Shown: positions 18,157 to 27,255 of the stretch, in pieces
How positions within the stretch are numbered: position 1 is the stretch's first letter
How the letters are laid out: every line of letters starts with the position of its first letter
Assembly: GCA_016744705.1 (NCBI GenBank)
Contig: JADGDU010000024.1
Span: 1-64,000, forward strand
Direction of reading: 5' to 3'
DNA: 64,000 nt
From: Candidatus Krumholzibacteriia bacterium
GTDB lineage: Bacteria; Krumholzibacteriota; Krumholzibacteriia; LZORAL124-64-63
Translations under genes and position numbers: made by a program
The notes under the pieces: generated by a model
Told to the model about the DNA's origin: nothing
What the model saw: the letters and a program-made list of their open reading frames with translations, nothing else
The model's database searches: none

Positions 18157-18816
18157 ATGAAAATACATCTGCAGAGGGAACTTGATTCTCTGAAAAAGCA
18201 TCTGTTCCACTTGAGTTCACTGGTTGAGGAAATCCTGGAAGAGTCTATCCACATCATCACCCACAATGATAGCCAGGGCCTTGCCGCCATTAAGGAAAAA
18301 GACCAGGAAATCGACCGTCTGGAAGTGGAAGTGGAAGAAGAGTGTTTGAAAATCCTGGCTCTGCACCAGCCCGTAGCTGTGGACCTGCGCTTTATCATTG
18401 CATCCTTGAAAATGAACAATGACCTGGAGCGCATTGGTGATTTGGCGGTGAACATTGCCCGGGCCCAACGCTTCTTGGCGCACTGCGAAAACAGGCACAT
18501 TTTTTCCGACCACATCCTCAAAATGAGCGACATGGCTCGCCTCATGTTACGGAAAAGTCTGGAAGCGTTGATGAACCGGGATGACGTGAAAGCCAGCCAG
18601 GTGATCGAGGAAGACGATGAAGTGGATAACTATTATTACAAAGTGATCGAAATGGTCAAATCTGAAATGGGCAATGGCCCAAATTTGCCAGAAGAGTTGA
18701 TCGGTTGGATCATGGTGGCCAAGCACATTGAACGCATTGCCGACCTGGCCACCAACATCGCTGAAGACACCATCTATATGGTTAAGGGTGAGATTGTTCG
18801 GCACGGGCAAGGCTGA
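18157..18816 (+). CDS. phoU: Phosphate signalling protein PhoU, 219 aa
   Basis: The protein consists of two repeats of the three-helix PhoU domain, with the metal-cluster acidic motifs seen as KDQEIDRLEVEVEEE and DDEVDNYYY, and NDLERIGDLAVNIA / KHIERIADLATNIAED in each half. It couples Pst transport to PhoR inhibition at the membrane. Here it is separated from pstB and forms phoB-phoR-phoU. Its last 35 bases overlap the convergent SGNH esterase gene. Confidence 0.96.
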   Translation: MKIHLQRELDSLKKHLFHLSSLVEEILEESIHIITHNDSQGLAAIKEKDQEIDRLEVEVEEECLKILALHQPVAVDLRFIIASLKMNNDLERIGDLAVNIARAQRFLAHCENRHIFSDHILKMSDMARLMLRKSLEALMNRDDVKASQVIEEDDEVDNYYYKVIEMVKSEMGNGPNLPEELIGWIMVAKHIERIADLATNIAEDTIYMVKGEIVRHGQG

Positions 18817-19510
18817 GGTCCATGTTCTCAAGAACCAGTTCAGCCCACATACGGTAGTGTTTTGGCCCCGGATGAAACCCATCCGGCGCCATGAGCGCAG
18901 TGTCCAGAGTGGTATCTCCTGGCAAAAAAATGCAATCTGGCTGATCCTGGATCATGGCTTCAAGAGCCTTGCTCAGAACCTTGGCCTTTCGGCCGATGAC
19001 CCACCGCAATGGCTGGGGCAACGCCGGAAACAGGTGCATGGGAGGCAGCCCGGAGACTATGACCTGCCGGACTCCAAATTTAGTTTTCAACAGATCCACC
19101 AGCTGCAACTGGTCCTCCAGAAACTTCTCCACCGAAATGAGCCGAGTGGTGTCATTGGCCCCCAGTGAGGTGACGGCCACATCGTATTTCTGACCTTCAA
19201 TTTTATTCAGATACCGGACTGTGGCCGCAGTGGTGCTGCCGGTGGCGGCCTCCAATTGGAATGCCACACAATGGTTTGAGGCCAGCCCAGCCACAATATT
19301 TCCCATCAGGGCGTCACCCTGATGCTCCGCTCCCACCCCAGCTGCTGCAGAATCGCCCACCACCATCAGACTCAGACGAGGTCCTTGGCCCACCTCTCCC
19401 CTACGGTCACCGGGAGGCTCTGGCATCAAGGGCGTGGTTTTTTGTACATATTGGCCCTGGATCCAAAGAAGTGGCCCCAACAACACCATTATAATTTTAT
19501 CCAACGGCAC
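18782..19510 (-). CDS. SGNH/GDSL-type esterase, 242 aa, exported
   Basis: An N-terminal hydrophobic segment (IIMVLLGPLLWI) suggests export or membrane anchoring. The catalytic blocks are visible: VVGDSAAAGVGAEH (block I Ser), a Gly in block II (AATGSTTAAT), TSLGANDTT (block III Asn) and APDGFHPGPKHYRMWAE (block V Asp and His). The family includes lysophospholipases, thioesterases and polysaccharide acetyl-esterases, and the substrate cannot be told from sequence. It overlaps phoU tail to tail by 35 bases, so transcription of one may interfere with the other. The neighbouring gene htpG is divergent. Confidence 0.88.
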   Translation of the reverse strand: MPLDKIIMVLLGPLLWIQGQYVQKTTPLMPEPPGDRRGEVGQGPRLSLMVVGDSAAAGVGAEHQGDALMGNIVAGLASNHCVAFQLEAATGSTTAATVRYLNKIEGQKYDVAVTSLGANDTTRLISVEKFLEDQLQLVDLLKTKFGVRQVIVSGLPPMHLFPALPQPLRWVIGRKAKVLSKALEAMIQDQPDCIFLPGDTTLDTALMAPDGFHPGPKHYRMWAELVLENMDLSLARAEQSHP

Positions 19511-19627
19511 TCTCCTGAGTTATCTTTTAACTAATCCCAACCTTCCGCGAGGACAATATCAACCACATCTCAGTAGAATTCAAGAGGCCCACCCCATTTG
19601 TCCAGGATTGAGGCCACTGCTGCGCAC

Positions 19628-19656
19628 TTGCCTAAAGAATCGCACTTTCGTATTAT
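19628..19656 (+). promoter_or_regulatory. Promoter for htpG
   Basis: TTGCCT (19628-19633), a 17-base spacer and TATTAT (19651-19656) lie about 50 bases before the htpG start. The elements look housekeeping-like; no clear CIRCE or sigma-32 sequence was seen. Confidence 0.5.
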
Positions 19657-19704
19657 TTGAGCCGATTTCGACCCCAACCTGAATACGTTTCCCTGGAGGA
19701 AAAA

Positions 19705-21615
19705 ATGTCCGACGCCGCCGCTCCACAAAAACATGAATTTCAAACGGAAGTCCGTGAGCTTCTGCACCTGATGATCCACTCCCTGTACAGCAACCAGGAA
19801 ATTTTCCTACGTGAACTGGTGAGTAACTCGGCCGATGCCCTGGACAAAGTCCGCTTCGAAGGCATCACCAACCCGGACCTGCTGGGGAATGACGGTGACC
19901 TGCGCATCGACCTGCATGTGGACGAAGTAGCCCGCACCATCGTCATCAAAGACAATGGCATTGGCATGAACCAACAGGACCTCATGGAAAGTCTGGGCAC
20001 CATTGCCAGCAGCGGCACCCGCAACTTCCTCAAAAACCTGTCCGGCGACTCCCAGAACGATATGAATCTCATCGGCCAATTTGGTGTGGGTTTCTATTCG
20101 GTATTCATGGTATCAGATAACGTGGAAGTGCTGACCCGAAAAGCCGGGGAAGATCAGGGCTGGCTGTGGACCTCTGAAGGCGAAGGGGAATTCCTGCTGG
20201 CCGAAGCAGATAAGGCCGAACGCGGAACCACCATCACCATCCACCTCAAGGACGAAGAGGACACCCGTGCCTTTGCTTCTGAGTGGAAAGTGAAAGAGAT
20301 CATCCGCAAGTATTCCGAATTCATCGTGCACCCCATTTGGCTCACCACCAATAGTATTCCCGCACCCGTGGAAGAAGGCCAGGAACCGGAAGCACCGGAA
20401 GAAAAAGCACCAGAGCGGCTCAACGAGAAGACGGCTCTCTGGCGCCGCAGCCCCAAAGAAGTGACCGCAGAGAATCACAAAGAATTTTACCAGCAGATCA
20501 GCTCTGATTATGCAGGAGAACCTCTGACCCAAACCCACTCCCACCTTGAGGGTATGCAGGAGTTCTGGTCTCTGGTGTATATCCCCGCCAAGGCCCCCTT
20601 CGGCCTCTTCCAGCAGGATCGGGCGCATGGCCTGAAGCTCTACGTCAAACGCGTCTTCATCATGGATGACTGCAAAGACCTGGTGCCCAACTGGCTGCGT
20701 TTTGTCAGTGGTGTGGTGGACAGCGAAGACCTGCCCCTGAACGTGAGTCGGGAGATCCTCCAAGACAACCGGACCATGGCCAGCATCCGCAAGCACGTGG
20801 TCAAAAAGACTCTCGAATCGCTGCAGAAAATGGCCGACGATAAGCCTGAGAATTACGCCACTTTCTGGAAAGAAATGGGAGTGGTCCTCAAAGAGGGATT
20901 CTACATGAACTACGAGTGGTTGGACGAGCTAAAAAGCCTGCTCCGCTTCCACTCCACCACTTCAGGTACCGAAGCCCTCATCAGTTTGAAAGATTATGTC
21001 GGCGGCATGCTGGAAGACCAGAAAGACATCTACTACATCTCCGGTGAAAACCTCAAAACTCTGGAAACGTCTCCCTTGCTGGAGTCGTTCCGGGCCAAAG
21101 GTTACGAAGTGATTCTCATGGCCGACCACGTGGACGAGTTCATGATGAGCGGGTTGATGGATTTCGACGGCAAACAGTTCAAAGATATCAGCCGTGGTGA
21201 TGTGGCCCTGGAAAAAACTGAAGATGAAGAAAAAGTGGAGAAGCAGCAGCAGGAAGATTTCCAGAAGCTGTGTGAATCTCTCCAGAACTCTTTGGCTGAA
21301 ACGGTGGAAAGCGTGCGTGTCACCACTCGCCTGCAAAACAGCCCCTGTGTTTTGGTGAACAAAGAAGACGCCATGAACGCGCACATGGAAAGGCTCATGA
21401 AACAAATGGGCCAGGACAACATGCCGGCCAGCAAACGCATTCTGGAGATCAATCCGGAACATGCCATCTGCAAAACCCTTCAAGCCAAAGCCGAAGCCGG
21501 TGAAGAATTGGGCCAATGGCCCACCGTCCTACTGGGACAGGCTTTGCTCGCAGAAGGATCTCCCTTGCCCGATGCTAACGGCTATGTTCAAGCGGTGAAT
21601 AAACTTCTGAGTTAA
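19705..21615 (+). CDS. htpG: Molecular chaperone HtpG (Hsp90), 636 aa
   Basis: This is a cytosolic ATP-dependent chaperone. The GHKL ATPase domain shows LYSNQEIFLRELVSNSADAL, DNGIGM, GTIASSGT and QFGVGFYSVFMV. The middle domain has LYVKRVFIMDDC and GVVDSEDLPLNVSRE, and the C-terminal dimerisation domain is complete. The start at MSDAAAPQ is chosen because GGAGG precedes it by six bases; the frame extends 16 codons further without an RBS. Length is typical of bacterial HtpG (about 620-650). It is followed by a strong terminator. Confidence 0.97.
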   Translation: MSDAAAPQKHEFQTEVRELLHLMIHSLYSNQEIFLRELVSNSADALDKVRFEGITNPDLLGNDGDLRIDLHVDEVARTIVIKDNGIGMNQQDLMESLGTIASSGTRNFLKNLSGDSQNDMNLIGQFGVGFYSVFMVSDNVEVLTRKAGEDQGWLWTSEGEGEFLLAEADKAERGTTITIHLKDEEDTRAFASEWKVKEIIRKYSEFIVHPIWLTTNSIPAPVEEGQEPEAPEEKAPERLNEKTALWRRSPKEVTAENHKEFYQQISSDYAGEPLTQTHSHLEGMQEFWSLVYIPAKAPFGLFQQDRAHGLKLYVKRVFIMDDCKDLVPNWLRFVSGVVDSEDLPLNVSREILQDNRTMASIRKHVVKKTLESLQKMADDKPENYATFWKEMGVVLKEGFYMNYEWLDELKSLLRFHSTTSGTEALISLKDYVGGMLEDQKDIYYISGENLKTLETSPLLESFRAKGYEVILMADHVDEFMMSGLMDFDGKQFKDISRGDVALEKTEDEEKVEKQQQEDFQKLCESLQNSLAETVESVRVTTRLQNSPCVLVNKEDAMNAHMERLMKQMGQDNMPASKRILEINPEHAICKTLQAKAEAGEELGQWPTVLLGQALLAEGSPLPDANGYVQAVNKLLS

Positions 21616-21639
21616 TATTTGCTCTCAAGTCTCATCCCC

Positions 21640-21677
21640 AAGCCCCGAAGTTCTTCCCAGGAACATCGGGGCTTTTT
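21640..21677 (+). terminator. Terminator of htpG
   Basis: The stem aagccccga/tcggggctt (21640-21648 with 21665-21673) extends inward by gttc/gaac and is followed by six T residues. It lies 25 bases past the htpG stop. Confidence 0.9.
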
Positions 21678-21784
21678 TCATTTCTATGGTTGACTCACGG
21701 ATCAAGGCCCCAATATCATACATCTGACAATAGGTTTTCAGAGTTTCGCCCCAGAATTTGAATTGTTCAATGAAAGGCTTTGAA

Positions 21785-23401
21785 ATGATAATTAAAAATC
21801 GCTTCTTTTTTGTGCTCCTGGCTCTGGTCTTGAGCCTGACCGTGGTCCTTGGTTGTTCTGATGATGACGATCCCGTCGATCCTGGTGACGGCGCAGGCGG
21901 CGACGATACTGGTCTGGACCATGTAGGCTCCATTACTGGTGTCGTTTTTCAAGCTGGCGGCAATCCCTTGAGCGGCGCCACCATCACCACCGGCGACCAA
22001 ACCACCACCACCAACGAAGACGGCTATTTCGTTTTGGCAGCCGTTCCTGAAGGTTCCACCTTGGTGGGCTTTGCAAACGATGGTTTCATGTCCACCTTCC
22101 GAGTGGCTGAAGTCACCGCTATCACCGCCATCCATTATCCTGAAATCGTCTTGCTGGCCGTGGAAGAAGGCATCGTTGATGGCGCAGCTGGTGGGGAAAT
22201 CACCACCGGTGATGGTGCTGGTTCGGTAGACTTCGAGGCTAATAGTTTTGTCAGCGGTTCCGGCGCCCCCTACACCGGAGACGTCACTGTACAACTCAAC
22301 GCCATGACCACCGACGACCCGGACTTTTACGGCACCTTCCCCGGCGAATTTGCCGGTGTGCGTGAAGACGGCTCTGAAGTGGCTCTGGTCAGCTACGGTT
22401 TCATGACTGTGGAGTTGTTGGGTGAAGATAAATCACCCCTGATGCTGGCCGACGGCAGCACCGCCGAACTCAACCTCACCCTCAATCCGGACAAAATGGC
22501 CAATGCACCGGCCACTATCCCCATGTGGTATTTCGACGAAGTTGAAGGGCAATGGTACGAAGAAGGCGCAGCGGTCCTCAACGGCAATACCTACACCGCC
22601 GATGTGGAACATTTCACCACCTGGAACTGGGACGTGCCCGTCACTGATATCTGCAGCATCACCGGTTTTGTGGTGGACGCCATGGATAACCCTGTAGCCG
22701 ACGTTCGTGTCCTGTCTCAAGGCGTCGGATCTGCCATCATGGCCGAAGCATTCAGTGGAGCCGATGGTAGCTTCACCGTCAACGCCTTGAAAAACGCCAC
22801 CACTGATATCTGGGCTGCATCTGGAAGCCGTGTCAGTTTGGCCGCCCGGGTCAATGTACTGGAAGAATGTCCAGTGGTCTTAACAGAATCTTTGGTTCTG
22901 GAAGTTCCCGCATACAGCATTAGCTTGACTTGGGGAGAGACTCCCTCCGATCTGGACACGCACTGGTATATCCCCGCCACGTGGGATGACAATTCAGACT
23001 ACTACCATATTTATTATTCCAACCAGGGAAATATGGCCGACAACCCCTATGCCGGCCTGGACACCGATGACACCAGTTCCTACGGACCTGAAATTGTCAC
23101 TGGTACCCGTTTCTACAATGGAACATTCGAATACTGGGTGTTCGATTATTCAAGTAATAGCAGCACCAACCTTCACAACTCAGAAGCATCAGTCCAGCTT
23201 CAGGTTCAGGGCGGCCTGTGGCAGTACAATGTGAGTGATGTGACTCTTGAAGGCGCCAATCAAAGCGGTTGGTGGCATGTCTTCGATATGGAAGTATCCG
23301 GAAATGGTTCCGACGTGACCGTGACTTCGGTTATGGAATTCCAGCCACAGTTTTCCGGTAGTGCCCTCCTTGAGGGCGATAAAGCCTTAGTGAAGAAATA
23401 A
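21785..23401 (+). CDS. Surface lipoprotein with carboxypeptidase-regulatory-like repeats and YfaP-like domain, 538 aa
   Basis: The start at MIIKNRFFFV has AAAGG eight bases upstream. The lipobox VVLGC is followed by SDDDDPVDP, an acidic tether like that of other lipoproteins here. Next comes a carboxypeptidase-regulatory-like domain (GSITGVVFQAGGNPLSGATI, TNEDGYFVL), a long beta-rich middle and a second such repeat (SITGFVVDAMDNPVADVRVL, GADGSFTV). The C-terminal part (ISLTWGETPSDLDTHWYIP and GTFEYWVFDYS) matches the DUF2135/YfaP type found in exported metazoan-like and bacterial matrix proteins. Its role is unknown, perhaps adhesion or matrix. It is monocistronic and ends at a strong bidirectional terminator. 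Confidence 0.85.
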   Translation: MIIKNRFFFVLLALVLSLTVVLGCSDDDDPVDPGDGAGGDDTGLDHVGSITGVVFQAGGNPLSGATITTGDQTTTTNEDGYFVLAAVPEGSTLVGFANDGFMSTFRVAEVTAITAIHYPEIVLLAVEEGIVDGAAGGEITTGDGAGSVDFEANSFVSGSGAPYTGDVTVQLNAMTTDDPDFYGTFPGEFAGVREDGSEVALVSYGFMTVELLGEDKSPLMLADGSTAELNLTLNPDKMANAPATIPMWYFDEVEGQWYEEGAAVLNGNTYTADVEHFTTWNWDVPVTDICSITGFVVDAMDNPVADVRVLSQGVGSAIMAEAFSGADGSFTVNALKNATTDIWAASGSRVSLAARVNVLEECPVVLTESLVLEVPAYSISLTWGETPSDLDTHWYIPATWDDNSDYYHIYYSNQGNMADNPYAGLDTDDTSSYGPEIVTGTRFYNGTFEYWVFDYSSNSSTNLHNSEASVQLQVQGGLWQYNVSDVTLEGANQSGWWHVFDMEVSGNGSDVTVTSVMEFQPQFSGSALLEGDKALVKK

Positions 23402-23411
23402 AGATACGCAG

Positions 23412-23453
23412 TAAAAAAAGCCCGCCGGCCGTCATGGCCGGCGGGCTTTTTTG
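23412..23453. terminator. Strong bidirectional terminator
   Basis: The 13-bp stem aagcccgccggcc/ggccggcgggctt (23418-23430 with 23436-23448) is flanked by an A-run on the left and a T-run on the right. It can terminate both the plus-strand lipoprotein and the minus-strand aminotransferase operon, whose stop is at 23457. Confidence 0.93.
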
Positions 23454-23456
23454 GTA

Positions 23457-24596
23457 TTATCTGAGCCCAGCTTCCATGCGGTCACAGGCTGTTTCCAAAA
23501 TACTCCGAGGACAACCAAAATTCAGACGCAAATGCCCTGGCCCACCAAACTCCCGGCCATCGGACAGCCCCACCCCATGGTTCTCAAAATGAGCCGCCGG
23601 GTCTTTCAACTCCAGCTTCTGAACATCCAACCAGGCCAGAAAAGTCGCTTCAACTTCAGGCATGCTCACCGAAGACCAGCCCGCCACCCGCGATTTCAAA
23701 TATTCCAGATTTCCAGTCAGATATTCCGTCAGCTGGGCCAACCATGGTCCACCGTCTTTCCAACAGGCCTCAGCTGCCGTCAGTCCCAAAACATTCACGT
23801 GGGGTACAATCCCCATACCTGCGTGCACAAATCGTCGCCTGATGCCTTCGTCGGGAATGACAGCCAGAGAGCAGCCCAACCCAGGCACATTGAAGGTCTT
23901 GCTGGGCGCCAGCAAGGTGATGGTACGGGCGGCCACGTCGGCACCTAAAGTGGCCATGGGTTTGTGGCGACGCTTGGGATCCAACACCAACTGGTTGTGA
24001 ATCTCATCGCTACAGATGATGATGCGGTTTTCCAGACACACTTCCGCCATCATGGCCAATTCTTCTTCAGTCCACATCCTGCCCACGGGATTGTGAGGAT
24101 GGCAAAGCAAAAAGAGAGATGTTTCTTTGGAAATGCCAGCTTCAAAGCGGCGGCGATCCAAAGTCCACCCCTGCTCATTCCCCCCACTCAGCGAAACAGT
24201 TTCCAGGTTACGATCCATCAGGCCCGGCACCTTGAGAAAGGGCGGATAAACCGGGGTATTAACCACAACACCATCGCCAGGTTTTCCCACCGCTTTGCAG
24301 GTCACCGACAGGCCCGAAACCAAGCCCGGCAACCACACCAGCCAATCGGGCTCCACCTTCCATTGGAATTCGCGTTCCAAGGTATCGACCACCACGCCGA
24401 CCAAATCTTCCGAAGGAGTGCCATAACCAAAAACACCCTGCTCCACTCTCTGGTGAAGGGCTTCCATCACCGTCGGGGGGCAACGAAAATCCATATCCGC
24501 CACCCACATGGGCAAAATGTCCCGGCCAGCGTATTTTGACCACTTCAAACTGTTGGTGATGTCTTTGGCTGCCGGTGTTCCAAAATCAAATTTCAT
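23457..24596 (-). CDS. PatB/MalY-type PLP-dependent cystathionine beta-lyase/aminotransferase, 379 aa
   Basis: The start is MKFDFGTPAAKD, one base after the stop of the upstream LOG-like gene; longer readings overlap that gene. Family hallmarks are DITNSLKWSKY, LPMWVADMDFRCPP, HNPVGRMWTEEEL, ICSDEIHNQLVL and the PLP lysine in LLAPSKTFNVPGL. PatB enzymes cleave C-S bonds in cystathionine or cysteine conjugates, releasing pyruvate and ammonia; some act as aminotransferases or MalY-like regulators. It is the last gene of a three-gene tight unit (DUF4230, LOG-like, PatB), whose functional link is unclear. Confidence 0.92.
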   Translation of the reverse strand: MKFDFGTPAAKDITNSLKWSKYAGRDILPMWVADMDFRCPPTVMEALHQRVEQGVFGYGTPSEDLVGVVVDTLEREFQWKVEPDWLVWLPGLVSGLSVTCKAVGKPGDGVVVNTPVYPPFLKVPGLMDRNLETVSLSGGNEQGWTLDRRRFEAGISKETSLFLLCHPHNPVGRMWTEEELAMMAEVCLENRIIICSDEIHNQLVLDPKRRHKPMATLGADVAARTITLLAPSKTFNVPGLGCSLAVIPDEGIRRRFVHAGMGIVPHVNVLGLTAAEACWKDGGPWLAQLTEYLTGNLEYLKSRVAGWSSVSMPEVEATFLAWLDVQKLELKDPAAHFENHGVGLSDGREFGGPGHLRLNFGCPRSILETACDRMEAGLR

Positions 24597-24597
24597 C

Positions 24598-25098
24598 TCA
24601 GATACGTCCCAGTTTCTTGAGGTATGAAGCCACCATTTCCGCAGCTTCGGCAGGGGTCGAGGCCAAACTGTATTGGGCATCCGCGGCACAGGAATCCAGG
24701 AAGGTTTCCCCTGGATTGAAGTCCAGTAAAACAACAGGACGGCCAAAGCGCAATGCCAAGGCTATTTCACTGGTGGTTCCGCCGGTGCCCTGGCAAGCCA
24801 CTACCACATCACTGCTTAAAACGTTGATGGCATTGCGGCCCGCTCCCATACCACTGGGAATGACAATATCCAGGCCCACGGCCCCATTGTCCCGGTCGTC
24901 ATCGTAGAGCACACCAATGGTCAGGCCCCCGGCCTCATGAGCTCCCGTCACCGAAGCCTGCATCACGCCGAAGGCACGCCCACCGGATAGCAGGGTCCAG
25001 CCATTTTCAGCAATGAGTCGGCCCATTTCCCGAGCATTTTCCATGGTTTTTTCACTGGCGGTGCAGCCGCCCATCACGCCCACAATAGTTTTGCGCAT
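24598..25098 (-). CDS. TIGR00725/LOG-like Rossmann protein, 166 aa
   Basis: The fold resembles lysine-decarboxylase-like/LOG proteins: GVMGGCTASEKTMENAREMG, then LLSGGRAFGVMQASVTGAHEAGG and a nucleotide-loop-like GTGGTTSEIALALRFGRPVVLL. Bona fide cytokinin-activating LOGs carry PGGxGTxxE; here the equivalent is ACQGTGGTTSEIA. It therefore belongs to the shorter TIGR00725 group of unknown activity. The start codon overlaps the DUF4230 stop by one base (TAATG), and PatB follows after one base, so all three are translated together. Confidence 0.85.
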   Translation of the reverse strand: MRKTIVGVMGGCTASEKTMENAREMGRLIAENGWTLLSGGRAFGVMQASVTGAHEAGGLTIGVLYDDDRDNGAVGLDIVIPSGMGAGRNAINVLSSDVVVACQGTGGTTSEIALALRFGRPVVLLDFNPGETFLDSCAADAQYSLASTPAEAAEMVASYLKKLGRI

Positions 25099-25838
25099 TA
25101 AAATCCTTCTTTCCTAAATTGCTGGGGATCAGCAAGGATGTTTTCAAGGTATGTGGAATCCACCTGGGGCTGAAAATCTCCGGCGGGTGTGAAATCAAAA
25201 TCAACCCGCCCGGCTCCCAATCCCTGGGCCAGCATACTCAAAGTGGCAGCGGCCGAACGTTGGGCTTCACCGGTGGTTTTAAGAACCAAATCTCCCGCGA
25301 AACGACTGGCTTGCAATCTGGTCTCACTGATCAGTTTGTTTTTGGCTTCCACACTGAACCCGCCCGTGAAGACGCGGCCAATCACTTCGGGCATGATCCA
25401 GGGAAGCAGTTCGGTTTTATCTTCGCTGTGAATTTTCATATCGCGGATACGCACTTCATGCTGGCAGGAAGGCATGGTGATATGGAAGCCACTTTCGCCG
25501 GTTTTCTGAATGTTAAACTGGGGATCGTTCAGGTCATATTTGAAGTCCACGTCAAACTCGATGACCAGCGTGATGCGCTGTTCCGAGAGCAACCAGTTCA
25601 AATATTTCTTTCCAAATTCACCTAACCAATGATCACTGGCGGTGATCACTTCCTTGGTCATGATGCGGAAGGCGTTCAACTCCCCCATGGCTTTCATGCT
25701 GGTAATGAAGCTTTCCTGTGTGACCGTGTTGGCCACCGCATCTTTTTTTCCGCGGCCTCGACGGGCAAATTTCCACACACCCCAAGTCAAAAGGACCGTG
25801 AGCAGGCCGCCACCAAAACCGATCAGCAAATATTCCAT
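25098..25838 (-). CDS. DUF4230 membrane-anchored protein, 246 aa
   Basis: The start at MEYLLIGFG follows GGAGGA at about eleven bases; a longer frame to 25919 has no support. Residues 1-25 form a single N-terminal membrane anchor followed by basic residues (KFARRGRGKK). The soluble domain has the DUF4230 pattern (a strand ITLVIEFDVDFKYDL, then GFHITMPSCQHEVRI). The family's function is not known. It heads the operon with the LOG-like and PatB-like genes. Confidence 0.75.
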   Translation of the reverse strand: MEYLLIGFGGGLLTVLLTWGVWKFARRGRGKKDAVANTVTQESFITSMKAMGELNAFRIMTKEVITASDHWLGEFGKKYLNWLLSEQRITLVIEFDVDFKYDLNDPQFNIQKTGESGFHITMPSCQHEVRIRDMKIHSEDKTELLPWIMPEVIGRVFTGGFSVEAKNKLISETRLQASRFAGDLVLKTTGEAQRSAAATLSMLAQGLGAGRVDFDFTPAGDFQPQVDSTYLENILADPQQFRKEGF

Positions 25839-25894
25839 GGAATGAAACTCTCCTCCAAATGACAAAAATACAGGATGAACTCCCGTAGAATGAC

Positions 25895-25936
25895 AAAAGA
25901 CCCACCGCCAATCAAGCAATGATCGGCTGGCGGGTC
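25895..25936 (-). terminator. Terminator of the HDOD gene
   Basis: An imperfect long stem (25899-25913 against 25921-25936, gaccc/gggtc outer pairs) lies 24 bases past the HDOD stop and is followed by TCTTTT on the minus strand. Confidence 0.65.
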
Positions 25937-25959
25937 AAGGGCGGGCAGATGATTTTCCG

Positions 25960-27180
25960 TCAGGAAGACTGCATCTGGCAAATTTCGGTGAGTTGTCCAC
26001 TGTTGAAGAGAAAGTTCAGAGTGGCCCATTGGGACATGGATTCCGGCACAGTGGAACCACTTTCCACCAAAACGGCCAAATGAATGGATTGACTCTCGAG
26101 GAAGATGGCCAGGCGATTTTGCTGGTCCTGGCTTAGAGATTGAGGGTCCACCAAAACAAGCTGCACATCATTGCTGCCAGCAGCTTGATTGAAATAGCTT
26201 TCCATGGGAAAAATATGGTGACCAAGATGGCCCAAAAGATTGTCCACCAGGTCCTTTCGCGCGTCATCCGTCGTAACCACAACACAAGTCATTGGCGGCA
26301 TGACAGGTTTTTTCTCTTTCAGAGAAGTTCCAGTCCCGGCAATATTCATGAACTGGCCCATTTCGTCCAACTTGGCGTCCATGGCGCTGAGAGCTGAACT
26401 TAGATTTTCCGGCTTGAGCCCGGCAGCCTTGCACAACCGGTTCAAGTCATTTTCCGTGGCGTCAGTTTCAAAATCGGCACCATGAATGCAGGACAGAATA
26501 TCCGCCACAGCCACCAAATTAGTCAGGGGCTGATCTCCACTGCATGCCACATCCACATCGTGATGGTAGCGAGCCACATTGCCAAATGTCTCCGGTAAGG
26601 CCCAAAATTTCAACAAGCCCTGCCCCACTGTGGCATGGGTAAAACCGGTGGCCTCTTGCTCTTGGATCAGGCGTTGGGAAGAGGGTGCTTTGATAATATC
26701 GCCATAGACATCAGGTATGGAGGCGGCCAGGACATAAGCACCGATGTCATGCATCAATCCGGCAATGAAGGCTTCTTCAGGATCAGTGCGGCGACTCACA
26801 AATGGGGCCAAGGCTTGGGCCGCTGCAGCGGTGGACATGGCGTGGGACCAAAAAGCGGTCATGTCCATATTCGATTTCATGCTGGAAAGGGCTTCTACCG
26901 TACCAAAACCCAGAGCCAGGTTGCGGATACCAGTAAAACCCAGGATCACCACGGCGCGGGTCACTGTTTTCACTTCCGTGGGCACACCATAGAAGGAACT
27001 ATTCACCAGTTTGAGAACTTTCGCAGCCAGGGTTCCGTCGCCGGAAAGGACCTTGGTCACATCTTCAGCCGAGGAGTTGTCATCCTCCATTACGGCCAAC
27101 AGTTGGCTAGTCACCGCAGGCAGAGGCGGCAAATTGCGCATTACGGTCATTATTCTGGCTTTGACCAAATCGGTGGACAT
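25960..27180 (-). CDS. HDOD-domain signalling protein with degenerate C-terminal receiver-like domain, 406 aa
   Basis: Residues about 10-210 form the HDOD domain (LPPLPAVTSQLLAVMED, LVNSSFYG, VILGFTGIRNLALG, FIAGLMHDIGAYVLA, FTHATVGQGLL). This family replaces the phosphodiesterase HD residues and is mainly a protein-interaction or regulatory module in two-component and motility systems. After a helical segment (about 235-280), residues 290-400 resemble a flavodoxin-like receiver (CVVVTTDDARKDLVDNLL, VQLVLVDPQSLS) in which the expected acidic pocket is not clear, so phosphorylation is doubtful. It stands 75 bases past the dinB stop in the same direction. Confidence 0.85.
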   Translation of the reverse strand: MSTDLVKARIMTVMRNLPPLPAVTSQLLAVMEDDNSSAEDVTKVLSGDGTLAAKVLKLVNSSFYGVPTEVKTVTRAVVILGFTGIRNLALGFGTVEALSSMKSNMDMTAFWSHAMSTAAAAQALAPFVSRRTDPEEAFIAGLMHDIGAYVLAASIPDVYGDIIKAPSSQRLIQEQEATGFTHATVGQGLLKFWALPETFGNVARYHHDVDVACSGDQPLTNLVAVADILSCIHGADFETDATENDLNRLCKAAGLKPENLSSALSAMDAKLDEMGQFMNIAGTGTSLKEKKPVMPPMTCVVVTTDDARKDLVDNLLGHLGHHIFPMESYFNQAAGSNDVQLVLVDPQSLSQDQQNRLAIFLESQSIHLAVLVESGSTVPESMSQWATLNFLFNSGQLTEICQMQSS

Positions 27181-27255
27181 GCGAGCTCCCGGATCTTGGA
27201 GTGAAATTGAACCATTATGTATCCGGGTATTTTTTCGGCAGAGCTGGGGAATACT

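Noticed and set aside
24598..25098. Annotation as a cytokinin riboside phosphoribohydrolase (LOG).
   Set aside because: The PGGxGTxxE motif of active LOGs is absent; only the general fold is shared.
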